Of a stretch of DNA of 43,506 nt, positions 35,383 to 41,755 are shown piece after piece; positions within the stretch are counted from its first letter, which is position 1; each line of letters opens with the position of its first letter. The DNA comes from UBA1924 sp963976625 (GTDB lineage: Bacteria; Planctomycetota; Phycisphaerae; Phycisphaerales; UBA1924): contig CAXBLA010000027.1 of assembly GCA_963976625.1 (NCBI GenBank), forward strand, positions 1-43,506, given 5' to 3'. Below the pieces are notes generated by a model, which ran no database searches, was not told where the DNA came from, and worked only from the letters and a program-made list of their open reading frames with translations. Position numbers and translations under genes: made by a program.

Positions 35383-35478
35383 CATCAATTCCTAGCAAGA
35401 ACACACCCAGAATCCCCAATTCATCGAGGATATGGCGTCTCGGAGCCTTTAAGAACAGGTTATGGGAACCCGGGAACC

Positions 35479-35510
35479 ATTGTACGAATCCGGGGCGTTT
35501 CATGTACAAT
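35479..35510 (+). promoter_or_regulatory. Promoter overlapped by an inverted repeat (ATTGTAC-N18-GTACAAT)
   Basis: TACAAT (35505-35510) is a good -10 just before the AGAGGAGA ribosome binding site of the DUF1801 gene. TTGTAC (35480-35485) is a -35 candidate with a 19-nt spacer. The two elements are embedded in perfect 7-bp inverted arms, so a dimeric regulator could cover both. Confidence 0.5.
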
Positions 35511-35527
35511 CGACCAGAGGAGAACCC

Positions 35528-36016
35528 ATGGCCAAAGCACCAAGCACAAAGAAGAAAACACCAGCACCCAAAGGCGCCACAAAGAAAACCGCCGCGTCAA
35601 AGGGCACACAAAACAAAACCCAGCGCACCGAGCTCGATGTCCAGAGCTACCTCGATTCAGTCGTCCCCGAGAGACGCGACGACATCAAACAGCTCCACGA
35701 GATCATGAGCTCCATCACCAAAGACCAAGGCGCCATGTGGGGCACCGACATCGTCGGCTACGGGGCATACCACTACCGATACGCATCCGGGCGCGAGGGA
35801 GATTGGTTCCTGGTCGGTTTTTCGTCCAGAAAACAGACCATCTCGCTCTACCTCATGTCCGGCTTCACGAACCGTGAAGAACTCCTCGAAAAGCTCGGCA
35901 AGTACAAAGCCGCCAAGTCATGCCTCTACATCAAATCGCTCGACGATGTGCACCTCCCGACGCTCAAGAAACTCATCCGAGCCTGCATCAAAGCGCTCAA
36001 AGAGCAGCACGCCTAA
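35528..36016 (+). CDS. DUF1801 protein with Lys/Ala-rich N-terminal tail
   Basis: A 162-aa protein. Residues 1-38 are a low-complexity basic tail (Lys, Ala, Pro, Thr), histone-H1-like in composition and possibly nucleic-acid-binding. Residues about 39-160 match DUF1801 (YdhG-like): YLDSVVPERRDDIKQLHEIM, MWGTDIVGYGAYHYRY, FLVGFSSRKQTISLYLMSGF and KSCLYIKSLDDVHLPTLKKL. The function of that domain is not established. I chose the ATG at 35528 because AGAGGAGA lies at the right distance and the upstream frame reads through promoter sequence. A terminator hairpin follows. Confidence 0.88.
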   Translation: MAKAPSTKKKTPAPKGATKKTAASKGTQNKTQRTELDVQSYLDSVVPERRDDIKQLHEIMSSITKDQGAMWGTDIVGYGAYHYRYASGREGDWFLVGFSSRKQTISLYLMSGFTNREELLEKLGKYKAAKSCLYIKSLDDVHLPTLKKLIRACIKALKEQHA

Positions 36017-36021
36017 GAAAA

Positions 36022-36062
36022 GAGCACCTTCCACCACCCAAATCGAGTGGTGGAAGATGCTC
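36022..36062. terminator. Strong hairpin between convergent genes (terminator)
   Basis: A 10-bp stem (CTTCCACCAC with GTGGTGGAAG, 9-nt loop) extended after one mismatch by GAGCA/TGCTC. On the minus strand it is followed by a T-rich CTTTTCTTA, so it mainly ends the PEP-CTERM gene at 36080. It may also serve the DUF1801 gene. Confidence 0.8.
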
Positions 36063-36079
36063 GATCGATGCAGTCAATC

Positions 36080-36778
36080 TCATGCACGGATGCGCCGGTA
36101 AGCACCCATCGCGCCCAAGAGCCCGAGCCCAGCGAAGGCCGCCGATGGCAGGGGGACGACGGCGATGCGATCGCCCGAGAGCATGATGTTGTCCACCGCG
36201 AGGTCCTCGTCACCCGAATCGAGCTGCCAAACCAAACGGAGCTGCATCGATAAGCCGGTCAGGCCGCTAAGATCAGCGCTGAAGGTCGAGAAGGTGCTGG
36301 TGATCGCGGTCCCATTGATCTGAGGCTCGGTGTTGAACTCGATGTTGTTGGTGTTGAGAGCGGTGAAGATCTCAACCCAGCCATTGCCGTCAACATTGTA
36401 CTCGAAACGGACATAGTCAGAGTCGTCCCAATCCTGGTTCGAGCCATCGTCGTCTTCAGCGAGATCAATCGCAAACTGGAGGTTGTTGGTGTTCGAGATA
36501 TCGATAGCGTTGGTGGTCAGGTGGAGCGGGAGGCCAGCGCCTTCGCCGTCAAGGTCCATGCCGGCGAAGTATTCGCCGTCGGCGCCGTTATAGACAACCG
36601 AGCCTGAGAACGAGATGTTGTCGGAGCGGCCGAAGAAATCGGTCCCGCCGTCGGTGAACTCTGGGGTGGATGTGGAATACCCGGTAGCTCCGTTCTCGAA
36701 GTCTTGCAGGTACAGGGTGTCGGCGGATGCGATCGCGGCGGTGCCGGCGATCAGCAGGGTGATTAGTGTGGTGTTCAT
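36080..36778 (-). CDS. PEP-CTERM-type secreted protein
   Basis: A 232-aa exported protein with a signal peptide at 1-19 (IASAD), then a single beta-sandwich-type domain beginning YLQDFENGATGYS. The N-terminal 'F-E-x-G/N-G' pattern is typical of secreted jelly-roll domains. RFEYNVDGNGWVEIF and LSMQLRLVWQLDSGDEDLAV follow. The sorting tail is VVPLPSAAFAGLGLLGAMGA and RRIRA. AGAGGAGAGA before the ATG at 36778 supports the start. It lies at the point where plus-strand GC skew begins to change sign. Confidence 0.85.
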   Translation of the reverse strand: MNTTLITLLIAGTAAIASADTLYLQDFENGATGYSTSTPEFTDGGTDFFGRSDNISFSGSVVYNGADGEYFAGMDLDGEGAGLPLHLTTNAIDISNTNNLQFAIDLAEDDDGSNQDWDDSDYVRFEYNVDGNGWVEIFTALNTNNIEFNTEPQINGTAITSTFSTFSADLSGLTGLSMQLRLVWQLDSGDEDLAVDNIMLSGDRIAVVPLPSAAFAGLGLLGAMGAYRRIRA

Positions 36779-36943
36779 GGGGTCTCTCCTCTTTGGGGTA
36801 TATTGGGGATTTGGGGTGATCTCTCCAGATCAGGTACACATGGCCCATCGGCCGGTGAAAGTGTACGGGGGGCGCGAGGGATAGATACCCAGATTCGGTG
36901 GTTTTATCGAATCTGAACACGGATTGGAGGATTTGAGGGGCGA

Positions 36944-37723
36944 TTAGTCGGCGGCGTAGCGGTCCACGAACACGCTGAGCATGTTGGCGACATAGTCGGC
37001 GTCGCTGGGGTTGGTCAGCATGTGGTCGGCGCCGTCGATGGCGATGAAGCTCTTGGGGTGCTTGGCCCAAGAGTAGATCTGGGCGGCGCTCTCGACGCCC
37101 ACGATCTGATCGGTGGGGGAGTGGAAGATCAGCAAGGCCCGCTTGAGGGATTTGATTCTCGATTCGGGGTCCTGGGCGCGCAGGTCGTCGAGGAGTTGTT
37201 TGCCCACGGTGAACGGGCGGCCGCCGATCGAGACCTCGGCTTGGCCGTCGCGGTCGATGTCGGCGGCGGCGGAGCTGAAGAGGTGGGTCACATGCTCGGG
37301 GTCGGCAGGGGCACCGATGGTGGCGATGGCTTTGCACTCGGGGATCTGTGAAGCCGCCGCCAGCACCGCAGCGCCGCCCAACGAATGCCCGATGAGTACG
37401 CACGGTGCCTTGCGATTGGTCCGCATCCAGTCTGCACCGGCGACGAGGTCGGCGATGTTCGACGAAAAGGTCGTGTCGCTGAACTCGCCGTCGCTCTTTC
37501 CAAGCCCCGTAAAGTCGAAGCGGAAGGTCGCGATGTTGAGCGTGGCGAGGGCCCGCGAGATGCGGCTGGCGGCGATGACATCCTTCGAGCAGGTAAAGCA
37601 GTGGGCGAACATGGCGTATGCACACGGGGGGGGGGCGGGCGATTCGGGGGTGTAGGGCTCGTCGATGATCGCGGAGAGGGTGTGGTTGAGTGAGCCGGTG
37701 AAGGTGACTTTGGTGGAGGGCAT
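36944..37723 (-). CDS. Alpha/beta hydrolase (serine hydrolase related to the OsmC-linked group)
   Basis: A 259-aa cytoplasmic hydrolase. The nucleophile elbow is GHSLGG (LIGHSLGGAAVLAAA), the acid is probably Asp in HSPTDQIVGVESA, and the base is His in DGADHMLTNP. FAHCFTCSKDVIAASRIS and FRFDFTGLGKSDGEFSDTTF match hydrolases that are often fused to an OsmC domain. Here that domain is absent. I start at the ATG at 37723 because the upstream extension is promoter sequence. The coding strand has a run of ten C (37626-37635) near the N-terminus, which could slip. The substrate is unknown. Confidence 0.87.
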   Translation of the reverse strand: MPSTKVTFTGSLNHTLSAIIDEPYTPESPAPPPCAYAMFAHCFTCSKDVIAASRISRALATLNIATFRFDFTGLGKSDGEFSDTTFSSNIADLVAGADWMRTNRKAPCVLIGHSLGGAAVLAAASQIPECKAIATIGAPADPEHVTHLFSSAAADIDRDGQAEVSIGGRPFTVGKQLLDDLRAQDPESRIKSLKRALLIFHSPTDQIVGVESAAQIYSWAKHPKSFIAIDGADHMLTNPSDADYVANMLSVFVDRYAAD

Positions 37724-37894
37724 GTGGGGCTTTCTCAGAGACTTTGAGGCGGGTGAGTAGGCCGAGTCGCCGGCCAATCGAACGATAGGCGTGGCTGGAT
37801 TGTGGAGTTTGGACTTTGAGGGAAGTATGGATTCTGGTATGCTCGGGGGGTGTCTTTGGTTCTCCTGGAATAGGGCTTTGAGAAGGGGTTTTCT

Positions 37895-38800
37895 ATGCTT
37901 CGGTCTGCTATTGGTTTGGGTGTTGCGGGGTTGGTCTTTGTGGGGTCAGTGATGCTGGCGTACACAGTGGGGGCCGGGGGGCATGGTGACGGGGCGTCTG
38001 CTGGGGCTGGGTTTATGCTGACCAACAGTGTGGTTCGGTTTGAGCCGATGGAGCGGGCGGAGGCAGGGGCGGAGTTGGCTGTTGCTGAGTTGGTTGGGGG
38101 CGAGGTGGCTCCGGCGGGGGTGCCGCTGAATCATTTTACTTATCAGGGGGTGCTGACGGATCTTGGTGGGCAGCCGGTGGAGGGGCCGGTGTCGTTGCGG
38201 TTTGAGTTGCTGGGGGATCCGATTGGGGGCGGGGCGCGGACGGTGCTTACAGGGACGACGGTTGCGGATTTGATGCCGGATGAAGGGGGGCGGTTTACCG
38301 TCGAGGTGGGGTTGCCGTTTGGTGATTCGATGAAGCACTTTGAGGACTTTGGGCTGCGGGTGATTGATCTGTCGGATTCATCGCCGATCGGGGATGAGAT
38401 TGTGATCAACCCGACGCCGTACGCTTGGCTCAGTGAGTTTGCGCGGACGGCGGATCGGCTGGCGGAGGATCAGAGTCACACGATTGTGCTTTCGGATCAG
38501 TTCAGCCCGAGCCTCGGTGGTGGGCGGACGCCGTATGCCACGCGTGTGGGGAACATGGTGTATTTGTCTGGGGCGATGCGGAACGATTTTGCCAACCCGA
38601 GCGGGTCGGTTGTGGGGACGCTGCCTGTTGGGATGCGGCCGGCGAGCTCTGAGATTTTGGCCATTCATGTTGCTATTGCTACTGAGAGTGGGAACGCTGG
38701 GCTCATTGTCACTTCGAGTGGCCAGATGAGTCTGATCTCTCCGAGCTACAGCGAGGGGTTTACATTCTTCCTCAATGGGGCGTACTTCTCTGTGGAGTGA
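37895..38800 (+). CDS. Secreted/surface protein with tail-fibre-like C-terminal region
   Basis: A 301-aa protein with an N-terminal signal or anchor helix (about 5-27). FTYQGVLTDLGGQPVEGPVS (about 82-101) and a beta-rich segment to about 165 are followed by INPTPYAWLSEFARTADRLA, a pattern common in bacterial surface proteins before a fibre-like or chaperone region. The C-terminal part (VYLSGAMRNDFANPSGSVVG with TLPVGMRPAS) recalls phage/surface adhesin tips. The reading is by resemblance only. Codons are mostly G- or T-ending, unlike the C-ending plus-strand genes left of 36 kb, in keeping with the changed strand skew. GAAGGGG precedes the ATG. Confidence 0.72.
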   Translation: MLRSAIGLGVAGLVFVGSVMLAYTVGAGGHGDGASAGAGFMLTNSVVRFEPMERAEAGAELAVAELVGGEVAPAGVPLNHFTYQGVLTDLGGQPVEGPVSLRFELLGDPIGGGARTVLTGTTVADLMPDEGGRFTVEVGLPFGDSMKHFEDFGLRVIDLSDSSPIGDEIVINPTPYAWLSEFARTADRLAEDQSHTIVLSDQFSPSLGGGRTPYATRVGNMVYLSGAMRNDFANPSGSVVGTLPVGMRPASSEILAIHVAIATESGNAGLIVTSSGQMSLISPSYSEGFTFFLNGAYFSVE

Positions 38801-39223
38801 GTGGAGCGGCGGGTGCTTGCTTTGAAGCTCGCTCGGGGGGGGGTTCGGTGATTTTGGTTTGGTGTTGCGTTGGGGTGCGCGGTAGATTTTGGCCGCGGCT
38901 TTGCGGGCGGTCTCGGTGGACTGGGGGGTTGGGGTTGGTTGCTGGGCGACTCGGGTGAGGGTTTCGAGGGCGGCGGGTTTGGACTCGGACTCGATGAGCC
39001 CTACGCGGGCTTGGTTGATTTGGGTGATGGCGGCGGTGAGGGTTTGGAAGTCGGGGGATTGGATGAGGGCGAGGAGATTGGGGAGGGAGATGTTGTGGAT
39101 GTCGCAGAGGTCGAGGGTGGTGAGGGAGCCGTCCAATAGGTCGCGCGTGAGTTGGGCGGTGAGTTGATGGGTTGGTGGAGTGGTTGTTTGGGTGCGCTCG
39201 GTTGTGTTTGTGTTCATCTGCAT
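38378..39223 (-). CDS. Hypothetical helix-rich protein, 3' half antisense to the preceding gene
   Basis: From the ATG at 39223 the frame reads 281 codons. Residues about 18-115 (QLTAQLTRDLLDGSLTTLDL, then helices to AARKAAAKIYR) look like a real helical domain of a short planctomycete family I recall only vaguely. Beyond residue about 125 the sequence is Pro-rich and runs antisense to 37895-38800 for about 420 nt, so the true stop is probably lost or shifted. A run of nine C (coding strand, 38835-38843) lies exactly there. The start is supported by TTGAGC-N17-CATAAT six bases upstream (leaderless). It may be a truncated or decayed gene. Confidence 0.5.
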   Translation of the reverse strand: MQMNTNTTERTQTTTPPTHQLTAQLTRDLLDGSLTTLDLCDIHNISLPNLLALIQSPDFQTLTAAITQINQARVGLIESESKPAALETLTRVAQQPTPTPQSTETARKAAAKIYRAPQRNTKPKSPNPPPSELQSKHPPLHSLHREVRPIEEECKPLAVARRDQTHLATRSDNEPSVPTLSSNSNMNGQNLRARRPHPNRQRPHNRPARVGKIVPHRPRQIHHVPHTRGIRRPPTTEARAELIRKHNRVTLILRQPIRRPRKLTEPSVRRRVDHNLIPDRR

Positions 39224-39229
39224 GGGGGA

Positions 39230-39258
39230 ATTATGCGCGATGAAGATTGGCGGCTCAA
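39230..39258 (-). promoter_or_regulatory. Promoter giving a probable leaderless mRNA (gene at 39223)
   Basis: On the minus strand TTGAGC (39258-39253), a 17-nt spacer and CATAAT (39235-39230), followed by six bases and the ATG at 39223. Initiation at the usual distance would start the RNA at the A of ATG, and no ribosome binding site is present. Confidence 0.55.
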
Positions 39259-39330
39259 GGGGGGAGTCGGGGAGCGCGGGGATTTTGCGCACGGGGGTGG
39301 TTGTTGGGGGTGTATTTTTGGTTGGGGGTG

Positions 39331-39374
39331 TTGAAGAACCTGCTTTACCCTTCGGGGTAAAGCAGGGCACCGGG
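39331..39374. repeat. Hairpin repeat, copy 1 (partial, UUCG hairpin only)
   Basis: Shares the second half of the repeat found at 39827 and 40300: TTGAAGAA, a 12-bp hairpin (5' arm CCTGCTTTACCC, loop TTCG) and GGCACCGGG. The first hairpin of the repeat is missing. It overlaps the 3' end of the minus-strand gene at 39345 and supplies its last nine codons and stop. Confidence 0.85.
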
Positions 39375-39782
39375 CTCGGGGAAGATTTCGATGGATTCGA
39401 TTTCGATATCGGCCTTGCGAAGCTTGGGCATGGGGCGGCTGTATTCGAGCATAAAAATGTGGCCGTTGACGATCCAGATTGAGCAGGTGGTGGCCTCTTC
39501 GTCTGGCGTTTGGCGGAAAAGCACCTTTGCGAGTTTGTATTCGATCGCGTTTGTATTGAGCTTGGCTAGAAAGTCGAGGTTGGCACCTTGCTTCTTTGAG
39601 AAATACATCGACATTTCAATGTTTTGGCAGATTCGTTGAGCTTTGCATACTTGCTCGAGTTGAGTTTGGATGGTCTCGCGTGTGTATTGGGGGACTTGGC
39701 GGAGCACTTCGTCCAGGATTTTCAGCTCTGCGTTCCAGAGGAGCTGGCGGCCTCGCTTTCGGCGAAAGATTCGTACAGCCAT
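39345..39782 (-). CDS. Small hypothetical protein, C-terminus encoded by a repeat
   Basis: A 145-aa protein not recognised. It begins basic (MAVRIFRRKRGRQLLW). A helical middle (LKILDEVLRQVPQYTRETIQ) is followed by beta strands (STCSIWIVNGHIFMLEYSRP in part). The order alpha then beta resembles small SMI1- or immunity-type folds, but this is a guess. The last residues PGALLYPEG and the TAA stop come from the hairpin repeat at 39331-39374, so an older stop may have been replaced. It lies between repeat copies 1 and 2. GGGACAACC lies before the ATG, with no clear ribosome binding site. Confidence 0.68.
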   Translation of the reverse strand: MAVRIFRRKRGRQLLWNAELKILDEVLRQVPQYTRETIQTQLEQVCKAQRICQNIEMSMYFSKKQGANLDFLAKLNTNAIEYKLAKVLFRQTPDEEATTCSIWIVNGHIFMLEYSRPMPKLRKADIEIESIEIFPEPGALLYPEG

Positions 39783-39826
39783 GGTGGTTGTCCCTTCGTC
39801 GGATCAAAGATCACTCATCAGTATAC

Positions 39827-39928
39827 GGAAGACACGGGTTGCCGGGGACGGTCAACCCGTGGCACCCGGAGCTTGAAACTCTTTGAAGAACCTGCTTTAC
39901 CCTTCGGGGTAAAGCAGGGCACCGGGGG
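39827..39928. repeat. Hairpin repeat, copy 2 (complete)
   Basis: About 100 bp. First hairpin: CACGGGTTG (39833-39841) pairs with CAACCCGTG (39853-39861). Then GCACCCGG and a spacer. Second hairpin: 12-bp stem 39891-39918 with the stable cUUCGg tetraloop (plus strand). It ends GGCACCGGG. It is nearly identical to copy 3. Confidence 0.9.
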
Positions 39929-39933
39929 GTGTT

Positions 39934-40278
39934 TTATTCGCAGTTCCAGCGATCGATGGGGAGGCCGTCTTCGATGAAGGTGGGGTCTCGGGGTTCGTAG
40001 TGATCGTGGGGGCTTTCTGAGTGTCGGCGTTTGCAGGGTGTGTCGTGGGGGCGGGGGATTTGTTTTCCCTTCCAGTTGATCCTTACTCGATCGGCATCGC
40101 AGCCTCTGGATACAGGGATGTCCCATTCGAGGGAGAGCGATCGCCAGTGCCAGCAGTATCTGCGTGGGCAGTCGCACGGGTCCATTTTGTCAACGCGTTG
40201 GAGGTCTTCCTCGGTTGGGAGGAGTTCGAGGGGGATCTCTTTCATGATTTGGCGCTCGGTGCGTTTGTGTTTGGTCAT
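39934..40278 (-). CDS. Small hypothetical protein between repeat copies 2 and 3
   Basis: A 114-aa protein, not recognised. It is basic and hydrophilic (MTKHKRTERQIMKEIPLEL), with CDCPRRYCWHW (three Cys and a His), another Cys in the SRGCDADRV segment and a last Cys near the end (RWNCE), so a metal site is possible. No signal peptide or membrane segment. TACAAT ends five bases before the ATG at 40278 and there is no ribosome binding site, so translation may be leaderless. It sits exactly between two copies of the hairpin repeat. The coding character is acceptable but the product is unverified. Confidence 0.6.
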   Translation of the reverse strand: MTKHKRTERQIMKEIPLELLPTEEDLQRVDKMDPCDCPRRYCWHWRSLSLEWDIPVSRGCDADRVRINWKGKQIPRPHDTPCKRRHSESPHDHYEPRDPTFIEDGLPIDRWNCE

Positions 40279-40299
40279 AGGGGATTGTATGAGTGGTTT

Positions 40300-40399
40300 G
40301 AAGACACGGGTTGCCGGGGACGGTCAACCCGTGGCACCCGGGGCTTTGAACTTGTTGAGGAACCTGCTTTACCCTTCGGGGTAATGCAGGGCACCGGGG
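40300..40399. repeat. Hairpin repeat, copy 3 (complete)
   Basis: Same order as copy 2: GAAGACACGGGTTG, the 9-bp hairpin, CACCCGG, then the 12-bp UUCG hairpin (40363-40390) with one substitution that gives a T:T mismatch in the stem, then GGCACCGGG. It lies just upstream of the minus-strand start at 40278 and before the plus-strand DinB gene. Confidence 0.9.
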
Positions 40400-40471
40400 G
40401 GCCCGGAGGGGTTGCCTAGGATGTACAGATTGGTTTTTGTCTTGTTTTTACCTGAGTGCGGGAGTGGTTTT

Positions 40472-40963
40472 ATGAATGCGATTGATGTGCTTCGTTCTAC
40501 TTATATGACGAGTCGGATGGTGTTGAAGAGTTATGCCGGGGATTTTTCGGATGGGGAGTTGATGCGGCGGGCGCATCCGGAGTGCAACCATCTGGCGTGG
40601 CAGCTTGGGCATTTGATTGCGGCCGAGTGTATGTTTGTGGAGCAGTTGTCGGCGGGGAATGCGTATGTGCTGCCGGAGGGGTTTGCGGCTCAGTATGATC
40701 GGTCCACGCAGGGCGATGACGATGCGTCGCACTTCTTGGGGACGGCGGGGTATATGGAGTTGTTAGACAAGGTGCAAGACGCGACCTTTGCGGCGCTTGA
40801 GCAGACGACGGAGGCGGAGCTTGATGAGGCGGCCCCGGCGATGTATCAGGCGATGTTCCCGACGAAGGGGGCGGTGTGGGTGCTTGTGGCGACGCACAAT
40901 ATGATGCACGCGGGGCAGTTTGTGGCGGTTCGGCGGGCTTGTGGGAAGGGTGTTGTGATTTAG
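40472..40963 (+). CDS. DinB/DUF664-type four-helix metal protein
   Basis: A 163-aa member of the DinB-like superfamily (four-helix bundle with a His-triad metal site, often thiol-dependent transferases). Visible are NHLAWQLGHLIAAECMFVEQ (His in helix 2, about residues 35-55) and LVATHNMMHAGQFVAVRR (second and third His, about 142-159). I chose the ATG at 40472 since GGGAG precedes it and the domain starts MNAIDVLRSTYM. The upstream ATG at 40412 would add 20 residues read from the repeat's 3' flank. The actual reaction is unknown. Confidence 0.85.
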   Translation: MNAIDVLRSTYMTSRMVLKSYAGDFSDGELMRRAHPECNHLAWQLGHLIAAECMFVEQLSAGNAYVLPEGFAAQYDRSTQGDDDASHFLGTAGYMELLDKVQDATFAALEQTTEAELDEAAPAMYQAMFPTKGAVWVLVATHNMMHAGQFVAVRRACGKGVVI

Positions 40964-41006
40964 GGGGAGTGGGTAGGTAGAGGAAAGATACGGGTAGCAG
41001 GCTGGA

Positions 41007-41300
41007 ATGAAAAAGAAGATCGATCCAACTGAGACTCAGATCTGCGGCCATGTCGAGTTGCCCGACGGTCGCATGGAGTTCACCAAGCCTTCACGGCGAG
41101 TTCAATGGTTGAGGGATCACTATTTGCAGCTCGTTGCAGTTGGAGATTGGACCGCGCTCTACAGCGATCCCACAGATGGGCGATTATGGGTTGTTACTTA
41201 TCCATTTGGTTATATGCATGGTGGCGGGCCGCCTTCGCTCCATTGTGTTTCGATTGAGGAGGCGGTTGAGCAGTTTTCCGAAGCATTTGGGTCTGAATGA
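41007..41300 (+). CDS. Imm27-like immunity protein
   Basis: A 97-aa protein whose second half has W-x-L-Y-x-DPTDGRLWVVTYP and MHGGGPPSLHCVS (about 48-82), which I recognise as the Imm27 pattern ('Y.DP.DGR.WE.TYP....HGGGPP.L'). The first half, PTETQICGHVELPDGR and RVQWLRDHYLQLV, also fits. Imm27 proteins are predicted antitoxins of polymorphic toxin systems. No toxin gene is adjacent, so this is an orphan or part of an immunity collection. The family name is from memory and the start is the first ATG. Confidence 0.72.
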   Translation: MKKKIDPTETQICGHVELPDGRMEFTKPSRRVQWLRDHYLQLVAVGDWTALYSDPTDGRLWVVTYPFGYMHGGGPPSLHCVSIEEAVEQFSEAFGSE

Positions 41301-41330
41301 TCGGGCTGAATTGCGGCATGGTGCGGGAGG

Positions 41331-41342
41331 CATGCAGGTGCC
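41331..41342. repeat. Direct repeat CATGCAGGTGCC, left copy
   Basis: A 12-bp word found again at 41710-41721, on either side of the small membrane protein gene at 41435. The left copy is followed by an 8-bp hairpin (AGACGCCA/TGGCGTCT) that may terminate the Imm27 transcript. Confidence 0.6.
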
Positions 41343-41422
41343 CAAGACGCCACCGGCATGGCGTCTGGCTTTAACCTTGACTTTGTCAAGGCGTAAGTAT
41401 GGTGCCAAGCAGCTGTACATCA

Positions 41423-41428
41423 TATAAT
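41423..41428 (+). promoter_or_regulatory. Perfect -10 TATAAT, 6 nt before an ATG
   Basis: TATAAT followed by six bases and the ATG at 41435, without a ribosome binding site. Predicted leaderless start. A clear -35 was not seen. Confidence 0.5.
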
Positions 41429-41434
41429 CGTTCT

Positions 41435-41692
41435 ATGAAGAAGCAAAATTCAGCAAAAGCAGTTTCAGCCGGAGTCGCAATAATTTTTGGGATACTCGGA
41501 GGGGCCATATCTTTAGGCGCAAGCAGTCTTGATTTAGACGACATCTTTTTATTCGGGGAATTTTGGCCAGAAGACGGTGAGCTCGCTATATACTTTTTCG
41601 CAATCTTATCTGGTGCTGCAGGGTGGTTTGTGTCCTATCCATTGCTGAAGAACAAGGTTTTTTTAGACGAAAAAACAGATGCTGAAGAATAA
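41435..41692 (+). CDS. Small two-helix membrane protein
   Basis: An 85-aa protein. A short basic start is followed by helix 1 (about 10-28), an acidic loop (DLDDIFLFGEFWPEDGE), helix 2 (about 51-70) and a charged end. I do not recognise it. It is AT-richer than the chromosome average and lies between two copies of CATGCAGGTGCC, so it may be an inserted unit. Its ATG at 41435 is six bases after TATAAT. Confidence 0.62.
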   Translation: MKKQNSAKAVSAGVAIIFGILGGAISLGASSLDLDDIFLFGEFWPEDGELAIYFFAILSGAAGWFVSYPLLKNKVFLDEKTDAEE

Positions 41693-41709
41693 TCCTTATT
41701 GCGTGAAAA

Positions 41710-41721
41710 CATGCAGGTGCC
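41710..41721. repeat. Direct repeat CATGCAGGTGCC, right copy
   Basis: The second copy of the 12-bp word at 41331-41342, separated by 379 nt. The sequence that follows is only loosely similar to that after the left copy. Confidence 0.6.
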
Positions 41722-41755
41722 GGAGAATCCGCCAGTATAGGGCCCGGCATCAACA

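Noticed and set aside
35287..37000. A defined oriC at the skew switch
   Set aside because: Reading by eye showed only single near-matches to a DnaA box and no cluster, and no dnaA, dnaN or gyrB nearby. Only the skew supports an origin.
39827..40399. Repeats as integron attC sites
   Set aside because: No RYYYAAC / GTTRRRY core at the ends and no integrase in the window.
39331..40399. Repeats as a CRISPR array
   Set aside because: Only three copies, about 100 bp long, spaced by genes of about 350-440 bp. No short regular spacers and no cas genes.
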